From Benincasa hispida (taxonomy: Eukaryota; Streptophyta; Magnoliopsida; Cucurbitales; Cucurbitaceae): DNA of 64,000 nt. A model generated the notes under the pieces. That model searched no databases, had not been told where the DNA came from, and worked only from the letters and a program-made list of their open reading frames with translations. Position numbers and translations under genes: made by a program. Below, piece after piece: positions 1 through 31,758 of this stretch. The DNA is taken from positions 43,153,364 to 43,217,363 of the forward strand of contig NC_052349.1 of NCBI RefSeq assembly GCF_009727055.1. Reading direction: 5' to 3'. Numbering within the stretch: the stretch's first letter is position 1; every line of letters starts with the position of its first letter.

Positions 1-590
1 AACATGATTATTATGTTAAGCAAATTTACCTGGAACGCTTATGGAAATCCACGTAAAGAGTACTTCACCACGTAATTTTTATTTCCTTTGACCCTCGTCT
101 TGTATAGACTACTCTTATCATTCAATGCAGTCTTTAGGGCATCCAATGTCCTCTCCCAAATAATGGTACCCTAATCAAGACTGTTGTAGTACTCTAAGTT
201 TTGAACGTCCTTTAAACGTTTGAGGTCCACTGTATTTTTCTGTTTGTTTTTCCCCATCATTGCGACCTCAGTATAGTAAACTACTGTGATCTTCCCAGCA
301 TCATCATCATTTTCAAACTCCAAGTCCTTGTATTTTTCTTCAAGTTGACAGAGATGTAAGGTTTCCTTCGTCACTCGATTACCAAAATACTTGATAGCAA
401 GTTCATACGAAGACTGTTGGTTTTGATCAACTCGTGTTGGAGATTGCCACAAACCAGTCATCAACAAAAAGCCATCCTTTGAAAAAGTGACAACCTTTCC
501 AAAAACAGAGAATGACATTGAGTCTGATCTCGTCCTCTTCACTTCTCTCAGCAACATGTGATGGATAATTGGGTTGTCAATCTCCAAAAA
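1..590 (-). pseudogene. DUF1985-like gene fragment (decayed)
   Basis: An open stretch of 138 codons (171-587, - strand) reads like the DUF1985 domain found in plant Ulp1-protease-like and transposon-associated proteins: it has an N-terminal NPIIHHMLLREVKR block and a later FSKDGFLLMTGLW block. Past the stop at about 171, the same frame continues to the window edge as recognisable protein (IIWERTLDALKTAL, then KYSLRGFP) broken by further stops, where TGG probably became TAG. The piece is therefore a decayed copy and not a short gene. DUF1985 genes in plants are often carried by Mutator-like elements together with Ulp1 peptidases; no peptidase domain lies inside this window. Sequence at 600-727 on the same strand is also open and may be an upstream part in another frame. 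The function of DUF1985 is unknown. Confidence 0.6.
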
Positions 591-810
591 CTGTTCTCTT
601 GAACATGTCCAACTGCTTTGGCATAAGCTTCTCTTTCACAAGCATTAGCAATGTGGGCCAAGCTGGTTACTTGACCGGGAAATTGGTCTGCTTCGGGTAT
701 TCTGAAACGTGTTGCCATCTTAAATCACTCCTGCATGAAATAAAGATTTAATCAGTAAACTCCTTCAGAAAAAAAATTGTAAAATAACATTATGTTTAAA
801 TCTCATTGGA

Positions 811-950
811 TTCGCTTTCACTAGACTCGCTCTCGCTAGTGTCGCTACCGGAGTCGCTCTCTCTAGTATCGCTCTTTCCAGTATCGCTCTTTCCGATATC
901 GCTCTCTCCGGTATCGCTCTACTGATTTCACTCTCACTTATCTCGCTCAC
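811..950. repeat. 15-bp imperfect tandem repeat
   Basis: Units of about 15 bases resembling GTATCGCTCTTTCCA repeat with small changes (clear between 866 and 925, degenerate on both sides). Translated on the - strand they give a repeated ERAI-like peptide, which explains the 84-codon open frame at 765-1019; I do not regard that frame as a gene. Confidence 0.75.
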
Positions 951-1019
951 AAACTCTTTCAACTCGTCTTCAACCACAAAACACATCGAAAACCAAAAAA
1001 ACAAACAAAAGAAAACCAT

Positions 1020-1518
1020 ATCAGTGTATTTCTAAACCCAGAACGACCCACAAAGCCCCATTATCGATCAATGTAGGACATTTTTGGCACATATTGAAAG
1101 ATTTACCGATCAGATTCGATTTGTTAGTAGAATCGTTTTCAAGTCGAAATGATGGATTCTAAAGAGGTTTTTAGTTTATGAGCGATACGAAGCCGTTGGC
1201 CTTGGAAAATTTGAATGAAGAGTTTTTAGTTTTGGTAGGTTCTCAATAAAAAGGTAAGAAGACGAATAAGTAAAGGCAATTTACGTAATTTGGTATGCGA
1301 TGATGTCAACAGAGGGTCAATTGATATTATTTTTTAAAAATGGGTCATTTGACCTTTTGGACCCAAAAATTGGGTCATCTGTACAAATTTTCCATTACAC
1401 GAAGCAGAGGTTTAGAGGGTTTTTAATTCTTTTAATATATATAAGTTGAGAGGAAGGTAAATTTTGGAATTGATCAACCTACTGATTAGGGGTAAATTTT
1501 GGATTTTTTACAAAAAAT
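1020..1518. other. Intergenic stretch without a gene
   Basis: AT-rich non-coding DNA between the DUF1985 relic and the synthetase promoter. At about 1340-1385 a short phrase (GGGTCATTTGACC and GACCCAAAAATTGGGTC) forms small palindromes. I see no open frame or known element here. Confidence 0.4.
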
Positions 1519-1593
1519 AAAATAATAATAATAATAATAATTTTTTAAATAATAATAATAATAATAATAATAATTTTTAAAATAATAATAATA
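1519..1593. repeat. AAT trinucleotide microsatellite
   Basis: Runs of AAT/TAA interrupted by two short T/A tracts, about 130-280 bases upstream of the synthetase start codon. Its length is likely to vary between individuals. Confidence 0.9.
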
Positions 1594-1599
1594 ATATAT

Positions 1600-1795
1600 T
1601 TTTTTTTTAAAAAAAACAGTATTTGGTCACATGAAATTCTGGCTCATCAGTCGTGGTCACCCACATAGCTCAATCCCATTCCCCGGCACTGAAAAACCTC
1701 AGCCATTCCATTAAACCCCAAACCTCTACAATTCAATTCCTTCACTTCCATATCACTCCCACCATTTCTGAGCACAACAAACCTGTCGCCAACAC
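1600..1795 (+). promoter_or_regulatory. Probable proximal promoter and 5' UTR of the valyl-tRNA synthetase gene
   Basis: The base composition changes here from AT-rich repeat to a C- and pyrimidine-rich leader (about 1655-1795) typical of plant 5' UTRs. I see no convincing TATA box at the usual spacing, and the transcription start cannot be placed from sequence alone. The short open frame 1653-1940 lies in another frame over this leader and exon 1 and is not supported as a protein. Confidence 0.35.
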
Positions 1796-24157
<22,362 letters not shown>

Positions 24158-24400
24158 CCATCACCAAAATTGGTTCCAGTTTTCACAGTTCAACTGTTGT
24201 TGTAAACTGTTCATCGTAAAAGAAGTAACAAGAAATTTATCGAGGCCGATTTATGTGAGGCTTTCCGAGTTATAAGAGCTCCATTTTTTTGTGATTTAAT
24301 ATGCCTCTCCATCCCATGAAGAGTTAGTTCAACTAATAAAAGCTGAGCAACCGGGAGGGCACCCCCCGATATGGAGGTTGAGATGAATACTACCAAAAAG
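24158..24400 (+). other. 3' UTR of the synthetase gene with poly-A signal
   Basis: Non-coding sequence after the stop codon. AATAAA lies at about 24335 (in CTAATAAAAGC), a reasonable plant polyadenylation signal about 180 bases past the stop. The cleavage site cannot be placed. The small - strand frames over this stretch (23971-24186, 24211-24396) are shadows of exon 27 and the UTR. Confidence 0.5.
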
Positions 24401-25094
24401 TCTCTTTTTGTATGTCAGCTTTGCGTAATACGATTCTTTTTACTTCATTTATTTTATTTTTCTTCCATTGGAATATATATATATATATATTTAGCCTTTT
24501 CTGCTAATTATTGTCATTTGTAGTCTCTATTGTGGTGGAGATGGAAATTTTGCTGTATTACTTATCCATTAATAAGAATTTTCATTAGTAAGAAACAAGT
24601 TTTCGTTAACTACTTAATGTAAATGAGGTAGTTCCAAGATTTGACATCTAAATTATTACTTATCCAGGTAGATTTTGCTCCATCATCTATAAGAATATCT
24701 CTACATTGTATTGTTATTTATTAATTTACAGAAAAGATACAGTTGAAACAGTTCATCATTCAATGTTTTGGGACAAATAATATTTGAAATTAAGCTTATA
24801 AGTACTATTTCAAATTACGAGTTTCTCTGATAGGTGTTGGACATGCAGGGTTGGAAACAAAAATTTGAGAATTGGGAATTTATTTGAGAGGGTTTAGAAA
24901 CTTAAAAGAATAACAAATGTTTGTATTTGGAGTGTAGGGTTTGGAAGTTTATGTTTGGTACAAGTTACTAGTGGATGAGTTTTGTTAACAAATTATTAAT
25001 GAAACATTTAAATCTATTCATTTTATAATTAAATTTCTGTATCCCTAGTTTAATTCATTCACTCTATTAATTTTTAGATTTTTTTAGATAATGT
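24400..25094. other. AT-rich intergenic stretch
   Basis: Contains a TA dinucleotide run at about 24475-24490. I see no gene or recognisable element before the MULE end. Confidence 0.4.
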
Positions 25095-25104
25095 TATTTT
25101 AATA

Positions 25105-25292
25105 ATTATTAACAAAAATAGAGTTGGGCGGATAATATTGACAAAAATAGGTTTTTTAATCGTGTATCGGATACACGATTAGAACTAAATTGTGTACATG
25201 GTATACGAGTACCTGTGATCTGGCATGCGCAGACTGCCAATGTGGCAGTCATGTAGCATTGATCGAGGTAATTGTGTATGCGGTACACGATT
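25105..25292. repeat. Left terminal region of the MULE with palindromes
   Basis: After two GACAAAAAT-type phrases come three palindromic motifs of the form TCGTGTA-n-TACACGA: 25159-25180 (AATCGTGTATC/GATACACGATT), 25191-25209 (degenerate, GTGTACATGGTATACGA) and 25270-25292 (ATTGTGTATGCGGTACACGA). These are candidate transposase-binding sites by position and repetition; that role is inference. Confidence 0.6.
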
Positions 25293-25316
25293 ACCCTAAG
25301 TCTGTACGTACACGGC

Positions 25317-25842
25317 TTAGTGGTCCCTTAAACGCCACAACGCCTTCTTCTTTCTCAATCTAAAGCGTTTTCTCTTGTTCCCAAAGCCTTTGTTCTTCCT
25401 CCCCATTACCATCGTAGTCTCTTTTCCTCCTCCATCTAGCCGTGAGCTTTTTCTCTTGTTGTTGCCACTGTGAGCCAATCTAACACCCGCTGTCTCCAAA
25501 CTTTGTCGTCGTCCACCTTAGGTAAAGTTTTTTCTTTAATTTTTCCCAATATATGTATTTGTTTATAAAAATGAGGATCAAGTTCGAAAATGTATAGTTT
25601 ATGGATCCATGATTTAAATGTATAATCTTCATATATATATCATTTTGTTTGCATTTGGGCTAAATTAAATGTATAGTTTATGGATCAATGATTTGAATGT
25701 ATAATCTTTAGATATATGTTGAACTTAGAAATTGGATTTTGTTGGGCTGATTTAACTGTATAATATTTAGATCTTATATGTTGAACTTAGAAATTGGATT
25801 TTGTTTGACTGATTTTGTTGGGTTGACATATTAACATATTTT
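25317..25842 (+). other. Untranslated leader region of the MULE
   Basis: A C/T-rich segment (25317-25520) resembles a transcribed leader, followed by AT-rich sequence with two direct repeats: AAATGTATAGTTTATGGATC at about 25588 and again at about 25668, and GTTGAACTTAGAAATTGGAT at about 25719 and 25783. No protein is supported. Confidence 0.4.
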
Positions 25843-27342
25843 TTGTCAACTATAACAGTTGAAAAAATTATAATAAATATGTCGATGCATTCTGAAGATT
25901 TTGTTATTCTTGAACCTGGAAATGATAGAGACAATAATATTGATGTTGAAGTTGATGAATTAATTGGAAACGATAGGAGTGGGGAACATGATCTTGAGTT
26001 GGTACCGATATGTTCACCCAAATAGATTGGGAAATTACTCATGCAACATGTGAACAGGTCAACTTTGGAGGAAAGGAATATATGTGTAGATAACTCTAGT
26101 TTAATACAGAAAGGAATGTTATTTAATACTAAAGAAGATTTACAACTTACTGTAAAAAAATATTGTGTGACAGAACACTATGAGATTATTATAGTGGAAT
26201 CAAATCAAGATATTTGGTATGTAAGATGCAAAAAGTGGAAGGATGGTTGTGATTTGAGGTTATGGGCATGTCGGCGTAAAACTCATGGGATGTTCGAAAT
26301 CACTAAACTTGAAAGGGAACACTCATGTTTGTTTTCAGAATTGACACGATCATTCACAGCTTGATTCAAATTTTATGAGTATCGAAATCCAAAATTTGGT
26401 TAGAGTTGATCTTGGGTACCTATGGCCCTACTCCAAGAAGCAATTAAAAAACAATATGGTTATAATATTAATTATAGACGGGTATGGCAAGCCAAGAGAA
26501 AAGTGTTGATTGTTGTGTTTGGTGATTGGGAGAAATCATATTCAGAGTTCCATATTAGTTGAGTGCTCTTGTTCATTATAATCCAAGATAAGATTGGTAT
26601 TTCCTTTCGTCTAATGTGCCATATGATTATTTTTGGTCGAGTTTTCTGGTCTTTCGGTCCTGCAAGAGAAGAGTTCAAATATTGTGGACCATTAATCTAG
26701 ATCGATGAAACTCACTTCTACAGAAAGTATAAGAGGAAATTATTGACCACTTTATCTATTGATGCATACGGGCATATATTTTCCTTTGCTTTTGCTATTG
26801 TTAAAGGTGAAAATTTTGTCTAGTTGATCATGGTTTTTGTGGGCATTGCGTGAATATATTACCCAAAGAGATGGTATTTTCTTGATTTCTGATAGACACA
26901 AGGGCATTCTTGCTGCAATTAATAATGAGAAAATTGATTGGAGTGAACCTAGAGCATACCATCGATATTGTCTTTGCCATATTTCCAGTAATTTCAGTAC
27001 GAAATATAAATCAAAACAACTAAAAGATTTAGTGTTTAAGGCAGGAAATCAACACCAAAGGCGCAAGTTCATTCGGTACATGAAAGAATTGAAGCAATTG
27101 AACCCTGGATGCCTTGAATATTTTTCTGATATTCATTTGGAAAAGTGGACCCAATTACATGACTGTGGGTATCGCTATGGGTGGATGACAAGCAATGCAG
27201 CTGAATGCATGAATGGTGTTTTCAAAGGTACTAGAATGTTAACAATTACTTCTTTGATTAGGCTAATATTTGATCGCACAATACTGTATTTTGAACGTCG
27301 AAAACAAGAAATCAGTGAAGCACTCGACCGTGGGGACATGTA
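25843..27342 (+). pseudogene. MuDR-type transposase, N-terminal and catalytic parts, broken
   Basis: A DDE transposase of the Mutator family, here inactive. The N-terminal MuDR DNA-binding domain is open at 26041-26364 (KGMLFNTKEDLQLTVKKYC then WYVRCKKWKDGCDLRLWAC). The catalytic domain follows in several frames: DETHFYRKYKRKLLTTLS-like at about 26702, then an open run 26837-27342 with FLISDRHKGILAA (second Asp) and WMTSNAAECMNGVFK (catalytic Glu near 27208). Stops and frameshifts at about 26365-26820 separate the domains. The reading is cut at 27342 by a hAT insertion; sequence after it (28010-28070) resumes a transposase-like EYALRKLKGGKNEH in a shifted frame. A protein of 600-800 residues would be usual. 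Confidence 0.8.
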
Positions 27343-28001
27343 TAGAGATGTCAAAAAAATTCGCAAGATCGAAGCCCCGCAGGGACCCGCCCCGAATGAG
27401 GCGGGGAATCCCCGAATACACGGGGAATAGGGAAGGGAGTGGGAAATTTTTTTTCCCTGTTTACAATTCGGGGCTAGGGACGGGGAATATCTGTCTCTTA
27501 TACACATCTAGATGTGTATAAATGTATAGTTTATGGATCCATGATTTAAATGTATAATCTTCATATATATATGCTTTATTATATTGTAGACTTTATTAAG
27601 ATAATTATGGATGTTTTAATTATTTAAGTTCAAGTTTTTTATTATTTTAATTTCTTAGATGTTGTAATGTTTAAGATAGGATGCTCTAAATGTTTGAATT
27701 TTATTTTTTACAAATTATGAGAATTTAGCATTTTAATTATATTTTTAAATTGCATGTGTATTATTGCTTTAATTAATAAAATTGATAATATTTCATTTAA
27801 ATGAAAATTCCATTGAAAAAGTTTAAAGAATTGTAAAAAAAATATTAATTGAAATTAAAAAAAAATGTTAGAGAAAAATAAAGGTGGAAAAATTTTTCCC
27901 GTGGGAATCCGGGAAATTCGCGGGACGGGGAATGGAATAGGGGGACGGGGGCGGGGACAGGGAAGGCTTCCGTCCCTGCCCCCACCCTGTGGACATCTCT
28001 A
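27343..28001. mobile_element. hAT-type non-autonomous element inserted in the MULE transposase
   Basis: The ends are perfect 10-bp inverted repeats, TAGAGATGTC at 27343 and GACATCTCTA ending at 28001. An 8-bp target duplication, GACATGTA, lies at 27335-27342 and 28002-28009; 8 bp is the hAT hallmark. Both subterminal regions are G/C-rich (CCCGCCCCGAATGAGGCGGGG near 27388 and GGGACGGGGGCGGGGACAGG near 27942), unlike the AT-rich core. No transposase is encoded. The interior is damaged by an adaptor artefact at 27491 and imported sequence after it, so its true length may differ from 659 bp. Confidence 0.85.
27491..27521. other. Partial Nextera mate-pair junction adaptor (assembly artefact)
   Basis: The 19-base transposase mosaic end CTGTCTCTTATACACATCT (27491-27509) is followed by its inverted copy truncated after about 12 bases. 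The next 52 bases (27521-27572) are identical to 25589-25640, about 1.9 kb upstream. A - strand open frame starting MCIRDR here is the translation of the adaptor and not a gene. Confidence 0.95.
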
Positions 28002-28551
28002 GACATGTAATATAGAATATGCTCTGAGAAAACTTAAAGGTGGGAAAAACGAGCATCTGCACACATAGTGACATCTATTGATAGGGAAACTAAAACTTTT
28101 TGTGAACCTTGAGCCTTAATTTCCTTACTTTAGTATATTCTCTACTTAGATCAGTATGGTGAGTAGGTTGATGTGGAAATTAATGTGTAATTGTAGAGAA
28201 AATGGTGAAAAATTAGAAGAAAAGTGTGAATTTGGAAGCTCAGACTCTTGGATAAAGCTTGGAAAAATTGGCTAAGTATAACCCATGCGTTGGAAGCTAG
28301 AAAATTGGCTAAGTATAACCCATGCGTTAGAATCTAGAAAATTGACTAAGTGTTGTTCCATGCGTTGGCCTTGCTCATTTAGAAGTTGTTTGGGCGTTGA
28401 AGGAAGTCAAAGTGTGGCCAAGAGAAACGCATGCGGCAACCAATGTCTTGAGAGGTTAGAAAAATGCATGTGGCAGCCTCAAGTTGCGCGGACAAGGGCG
28501 CTGGCCGTTGGAGTTGCGCGTGCTGGTTGATCGGGTAGTAAAAGGAGTAGT

Positions 28552-28617
28552 GCTACACGATGGATGTGGCGATGCTACACGATGGATGCGGTGATGCTAC
28601 ATGATGGATGTGGCGAT
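28552..28617. repeat. 22-bp tandem repeat, three units, within the LTR
   Basis: Three consecutive units of GCTACACGATGGATGTGGCG-AT type, each with one or two differences, followed by degenerate GATGCTATGCGATGG copies. Confidence 0.8.
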
Positions 28618-29190
28618 GCTATGCGATGGTATGCGACAACACTATGCAATGGTGCTATGTGGCGACCTTGCTAAAGGAGGAGCTAGGCGATGAAACAAGC
28701 TATAGTGGACGCACGGTGAAACGTCTTGCGTTGCTAAGGCTTGCAGTACACAAGGCTAATACTATGTGTTGGTGATGTGTTATGCGTTAGACATCCGAGG
28801 GCATGTGGGCGCATAGGACAAGCTAGTAGTATGCGTTGAAAGAGTGTTAGTCATTATCCTAGTTGAGCGCATAGGGCAAAGGTAAGCCATGCGAAAAAGA
28901 AGGATATGCGGCCAAAGATGAGCCTTGCAAGCATCTAGCATGACCAAGTTGTGTCAATTAGATGTAGAAGGTAAGATTGAATGGACGCATGCGCCAACTA
29001 GTGGTGTCCGAACATAGATATGTAGCAGCATTTGGATGGACGCATTTGTGGTTAGATGAACGCATATGAGGTTAGATGGACGCATTCAAGGTCGTCATCT
29101 GGACATGTGGCTTATTGGGAAGAAATCTTAAGCCTTAAGCAAATGAGGTGGACGCATAAGAAGACATGCAAATTTAAGCATTTTGTGTTG

Positions 29191-29373
29191 GCTAAGGAAG
29201 TGGAAGACACCTTAGATTGCGGTGATTTGAAGGTTGCATTGATAGTGTGAGGAAAAGACACTTGGACATGTGGCCAAGTAGNGCTAAGGAAGTGGAAGAC
29301 ACCTTAGATTGCGGTGATTTGAAGGTTGCATTGATAGTGTGAGGAAAAGACACTTGGACATGTGGCCAAGTAG
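29191..29373. other. 91-bp exact duplication around a single N
   Basis: Positions 29191-29281 and 29283-29373 are identical over 91 bases and separated only by the undetermined base at 29282. This is the signature of two contig ends that overlap but were joined with a placeholder instead of being merged. The open frame at 29056-29250 lies across it and is not supported as a gene. Confidence 0.9.
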
Positions 29374-30376
29374 GAGGTGTCGGCCTTGGAGAGATTTTGG
29401 ACGGCTATAAATAGGGCCAAAGACTTCTCTTCAGATCACAATTCAAAGGACATTAAGAAGAGTGTGAAATTTGATTAAACTATGCATGGATAGCAAATCT
29501 ATGCGTCGGTCATAAAGCTTCAAGAGGAGATGCAGTTGGACAGTGAAGTCTGGAAATAACATCAACTTGGGACGAGGAGTTCTCACAACATACTCATGCG
29601 TTTAGAGTGATTCTAAAGTCACCTGAACATGAGTCTAGTTTTCAGGGTAGGGCTGCTAGAGAAGAAGCTCCAAGGGATCGGGCTGGAAACTGAGAAAAAG
29701 ACCGAAGAGTCAAGCTGTCGGGTAAGCTTGGGCCAGTCTTGAAGACTTTGTAATTCCGGCCAAATCACAAAGAGTTCTGAGCTCAGATTTTAGGGTAAGC
29801 TTCCTGAGATATTTTAGAGCCTGTTTGTAGAAGGAAGTATCTCAAGATAAGGCTTAGAACTATGAGTAATCTAAGTTTTAAATTAAATCTGGATTTTAGG
29901 GGTTCAAAAGGGAGCCCAAGGTAAACAAAGAACTTTTAGAGAGAAAAGTTTCTAAACGACCAAGGTGAGTGACTAAAATATTTGACTAAATATTTACAAT
30001 GTTTTAAAGAAACCATGTTTTAAAGAAAGATTATTCTCATGCCAGTTAGTTTTACAAAGTAATTTCCAAGCAAACCATGAATTATGTTTCAAACACATGC
30101 ATGTATGAAAAGTTTATTGAAAAACTATTTATGCATGTTTAAATACACCCAGCATGCGTTAGTATCTTTAAAGACATGTTTTCTATGCGTTATGCTTTAC
30201 ATGCTGTAAAGAGAAAGTCATTTATGACTAGTTCTACTTGAAACGCAATACCAAAGGACAGTTGAGAAGGTATCCGAGCAGCTCGATACTGAAGGACAAG
30301 TTTAGAGAAGGTATTTGAGCAGAAGTACCTAAAATATGACGGTACTTAGTATGGCCCCGTACACGTAGGTAGTTAA

Positions 30377-30452
30377 AGTCAGAGATTGAGTAAAAGGGTT
30401 CTCTCTTGACTAGCAGTCGGAGATTGAGCAAAAGGGTTCTCTCTTGACTAGC
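30377..30452. repeat. 38-bp direct repeat, two units, in the LTR
   Basis: Two near-identical copies starting AGTCAGAGATTGAGTAAAAG and AGTCGGAGATTGAGCAAAAG lie head to tail. Confidence 0.8.
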
Positions 30453-31063
30453 AGTTGGCATAGGAATTTAACCATAATAGGGTTATTCTTAACTAAGGAA
30501 CAGTTTTAATGTTTTCTGATAAAAGTAGCTTTATATGTTTTATGCTTGGAAAATGTTTATACTGCAGTATAAGGTTACTGTAGAAGTTTATATTTCAGTT
30601 TAATCTCTTTATTGAGACTTTTGCATGAGAATCGGTTTTTTTTCTTAAGTCACTCACTAGGCTAGCAAGCTCACCCCGTTTTCAAATGTTTTCCTTTCCC
30701 CCAGGTAGTGGTCAAATCCTTAGGAGATAGCTCTGCATCTGCTCTGCCACTAAAGGACAAAGATATTGTAACCCGTCTGCTAAGTGGTTACTGTAAATAT
30801 TGTACACATGTTACAGTTGTTCATATAGGGACTAAGGTTTTGGGCATCGGGACTTGTGAAATTAGTAATGTAATCACTCTAAATATGTTATCTTTTTAAA
30901 CTTAATAAATTTTGGCCCAAGAGGCATCCGCTATATATGAGTTTATACATTGGTATCAAAGTTATTTCCGAAAGAGTTATTAGGCAGTAAGTGTCAACAA
31001 AAGGGTTGATAACTGCTGCAGTCATGTCCTTTCCTAGGCTCAGAGAGTAATCTGGAATGGAGT

Positions 31064-31381
31064 GTGATATTTCTGAAGAACAAACTGGCATATGTATGTT
31101 TTCTCCCTATAAAGGACACACAAGTTTTGAGCTTGAAAGAAGGAACTTGTTCTTGTAATAAGTGGCAGTCATTCAAGATTCCATGCTCTCATGTAATTGC
31201 AGTTTGTAATTACATGCGTTTGACATATATACCTCTTATTGATGAATGCTACAAATTTTCCCATTTCAAGCGATGTTCTGAAGGTCGCTTCCATCCAATA
31301 GAACACCCAGATTATTGGCCAGAATTATCATTTACAGAAGTTCGTCCGGATGCGAACTTACTAATAGAACAGGGTCGGTAA
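31064..31381 (+). pseudogene. SWIM zinc-finger end of the MULE transposase
   Basis: An open frame with the SWIM signature (CSC..CSH in TCSCNKWQSFKIPCSHVIAV), followed by the conserved tail LTYIPLIDECYKFSHFKRC and HPIEHPDYW, as at the C-terminus of plant MuDR transposases. The first 20 codons or so (MIFLKNKLAYVCFLPI) are probably junction sequence. It belongs to the same transposase as 25843-27342 and was separated from it by the hAT and LTR insertions. Zinc-coordinating residues are intact, but it is not a gene on its own. Confidence 0.8.
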
Positions 31382-31539
31382 AAAAGTATGCGCATTCATA
31401 ATGAAACAGATTGGAGAGAGGCAAGCCAAAAAGTTTAATGTATAATTTGCTAGAGAGAAGGATATAATAGACATACTTGTCCACAACGTACATTAGGTGC
31501 TTCGTCTTCGGGTCATTAAATTTTTTATATAATTGTATC

Positions 31540-31665
31540 TTTTATGTACTTGTATTTTTCATGTACTTGTATCTTTTATGTATTTGTATTTTTTTATGTA
31601 CTTGTATTTTTCATGTAATTGTATTTTTTATGTACTTATATTTTTTTTGTAATTGTACTTTTTGT
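31540..31665. repeat. AT-rich tandem repeat of about 18 bp
   Basis: Six to seven degenerate copies of a unit like TTTTTATGTACTTGTAT lie between the SWIM fragment and the PMD gene. The 73-codon frame 31477-31698 (repeated FMYLYF) is its translation. Confidence 0.7.
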
Positions 31666-31758
31666 GTAATGAATTTATTTTATCTAATTCATTCTTAGAA
31701 AATAGATTTTGTTATGTGATGGATTTTATTATGTAATTTAATTTGAACTTCTTAGGTT

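Larger units (their letters stand above)
28190..31050 (+). mobile_element. Long LTR plus truncated 5' interior of a Ty3/gypsy-type element
   Basis: A non-coding block of about 2.7 kb, with repeated TATGCGTTGG/CATGCGTT words, carries an LTR-like 3' part (TTTCCCCCAGGTAGTGGTCAAATCC near 30697 and an AATAAA near 30903). It ends in TTTATACA and is followed at about 30951 by TTGGTATCAAAG, a degenerate initiator-Met-tRNA primer binding site. About 100 bases of interior follow before MULE sequence resumes. The left boundary (a TG near 28190) is a guess. No gag or pol is present. The element interrupts the MULE between the transposase body and its SWIM domain. Confidence 0.55.

Noticed and set aside
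765..1019. 84-codon - strand frame with a repeated ERAI-type peptide
   Set aside because: It is the translation of a 15-bp tandem DNA repeat, with no support as a protein.
27175..27521. Open frames on both strands across the hAT end and adaptor, one starting MCIRDR
   Set aside because: They read through the hAT terminus and the Nextera mosaic end; MCIRDR is the translation of adaptor sequence.
31477..31698. 73-codon frame with repeated FMYLYF
   Set aside because: Translation of an AT-rich tandem repeat; the hydrophobic look is a by-product of T-rich codons.
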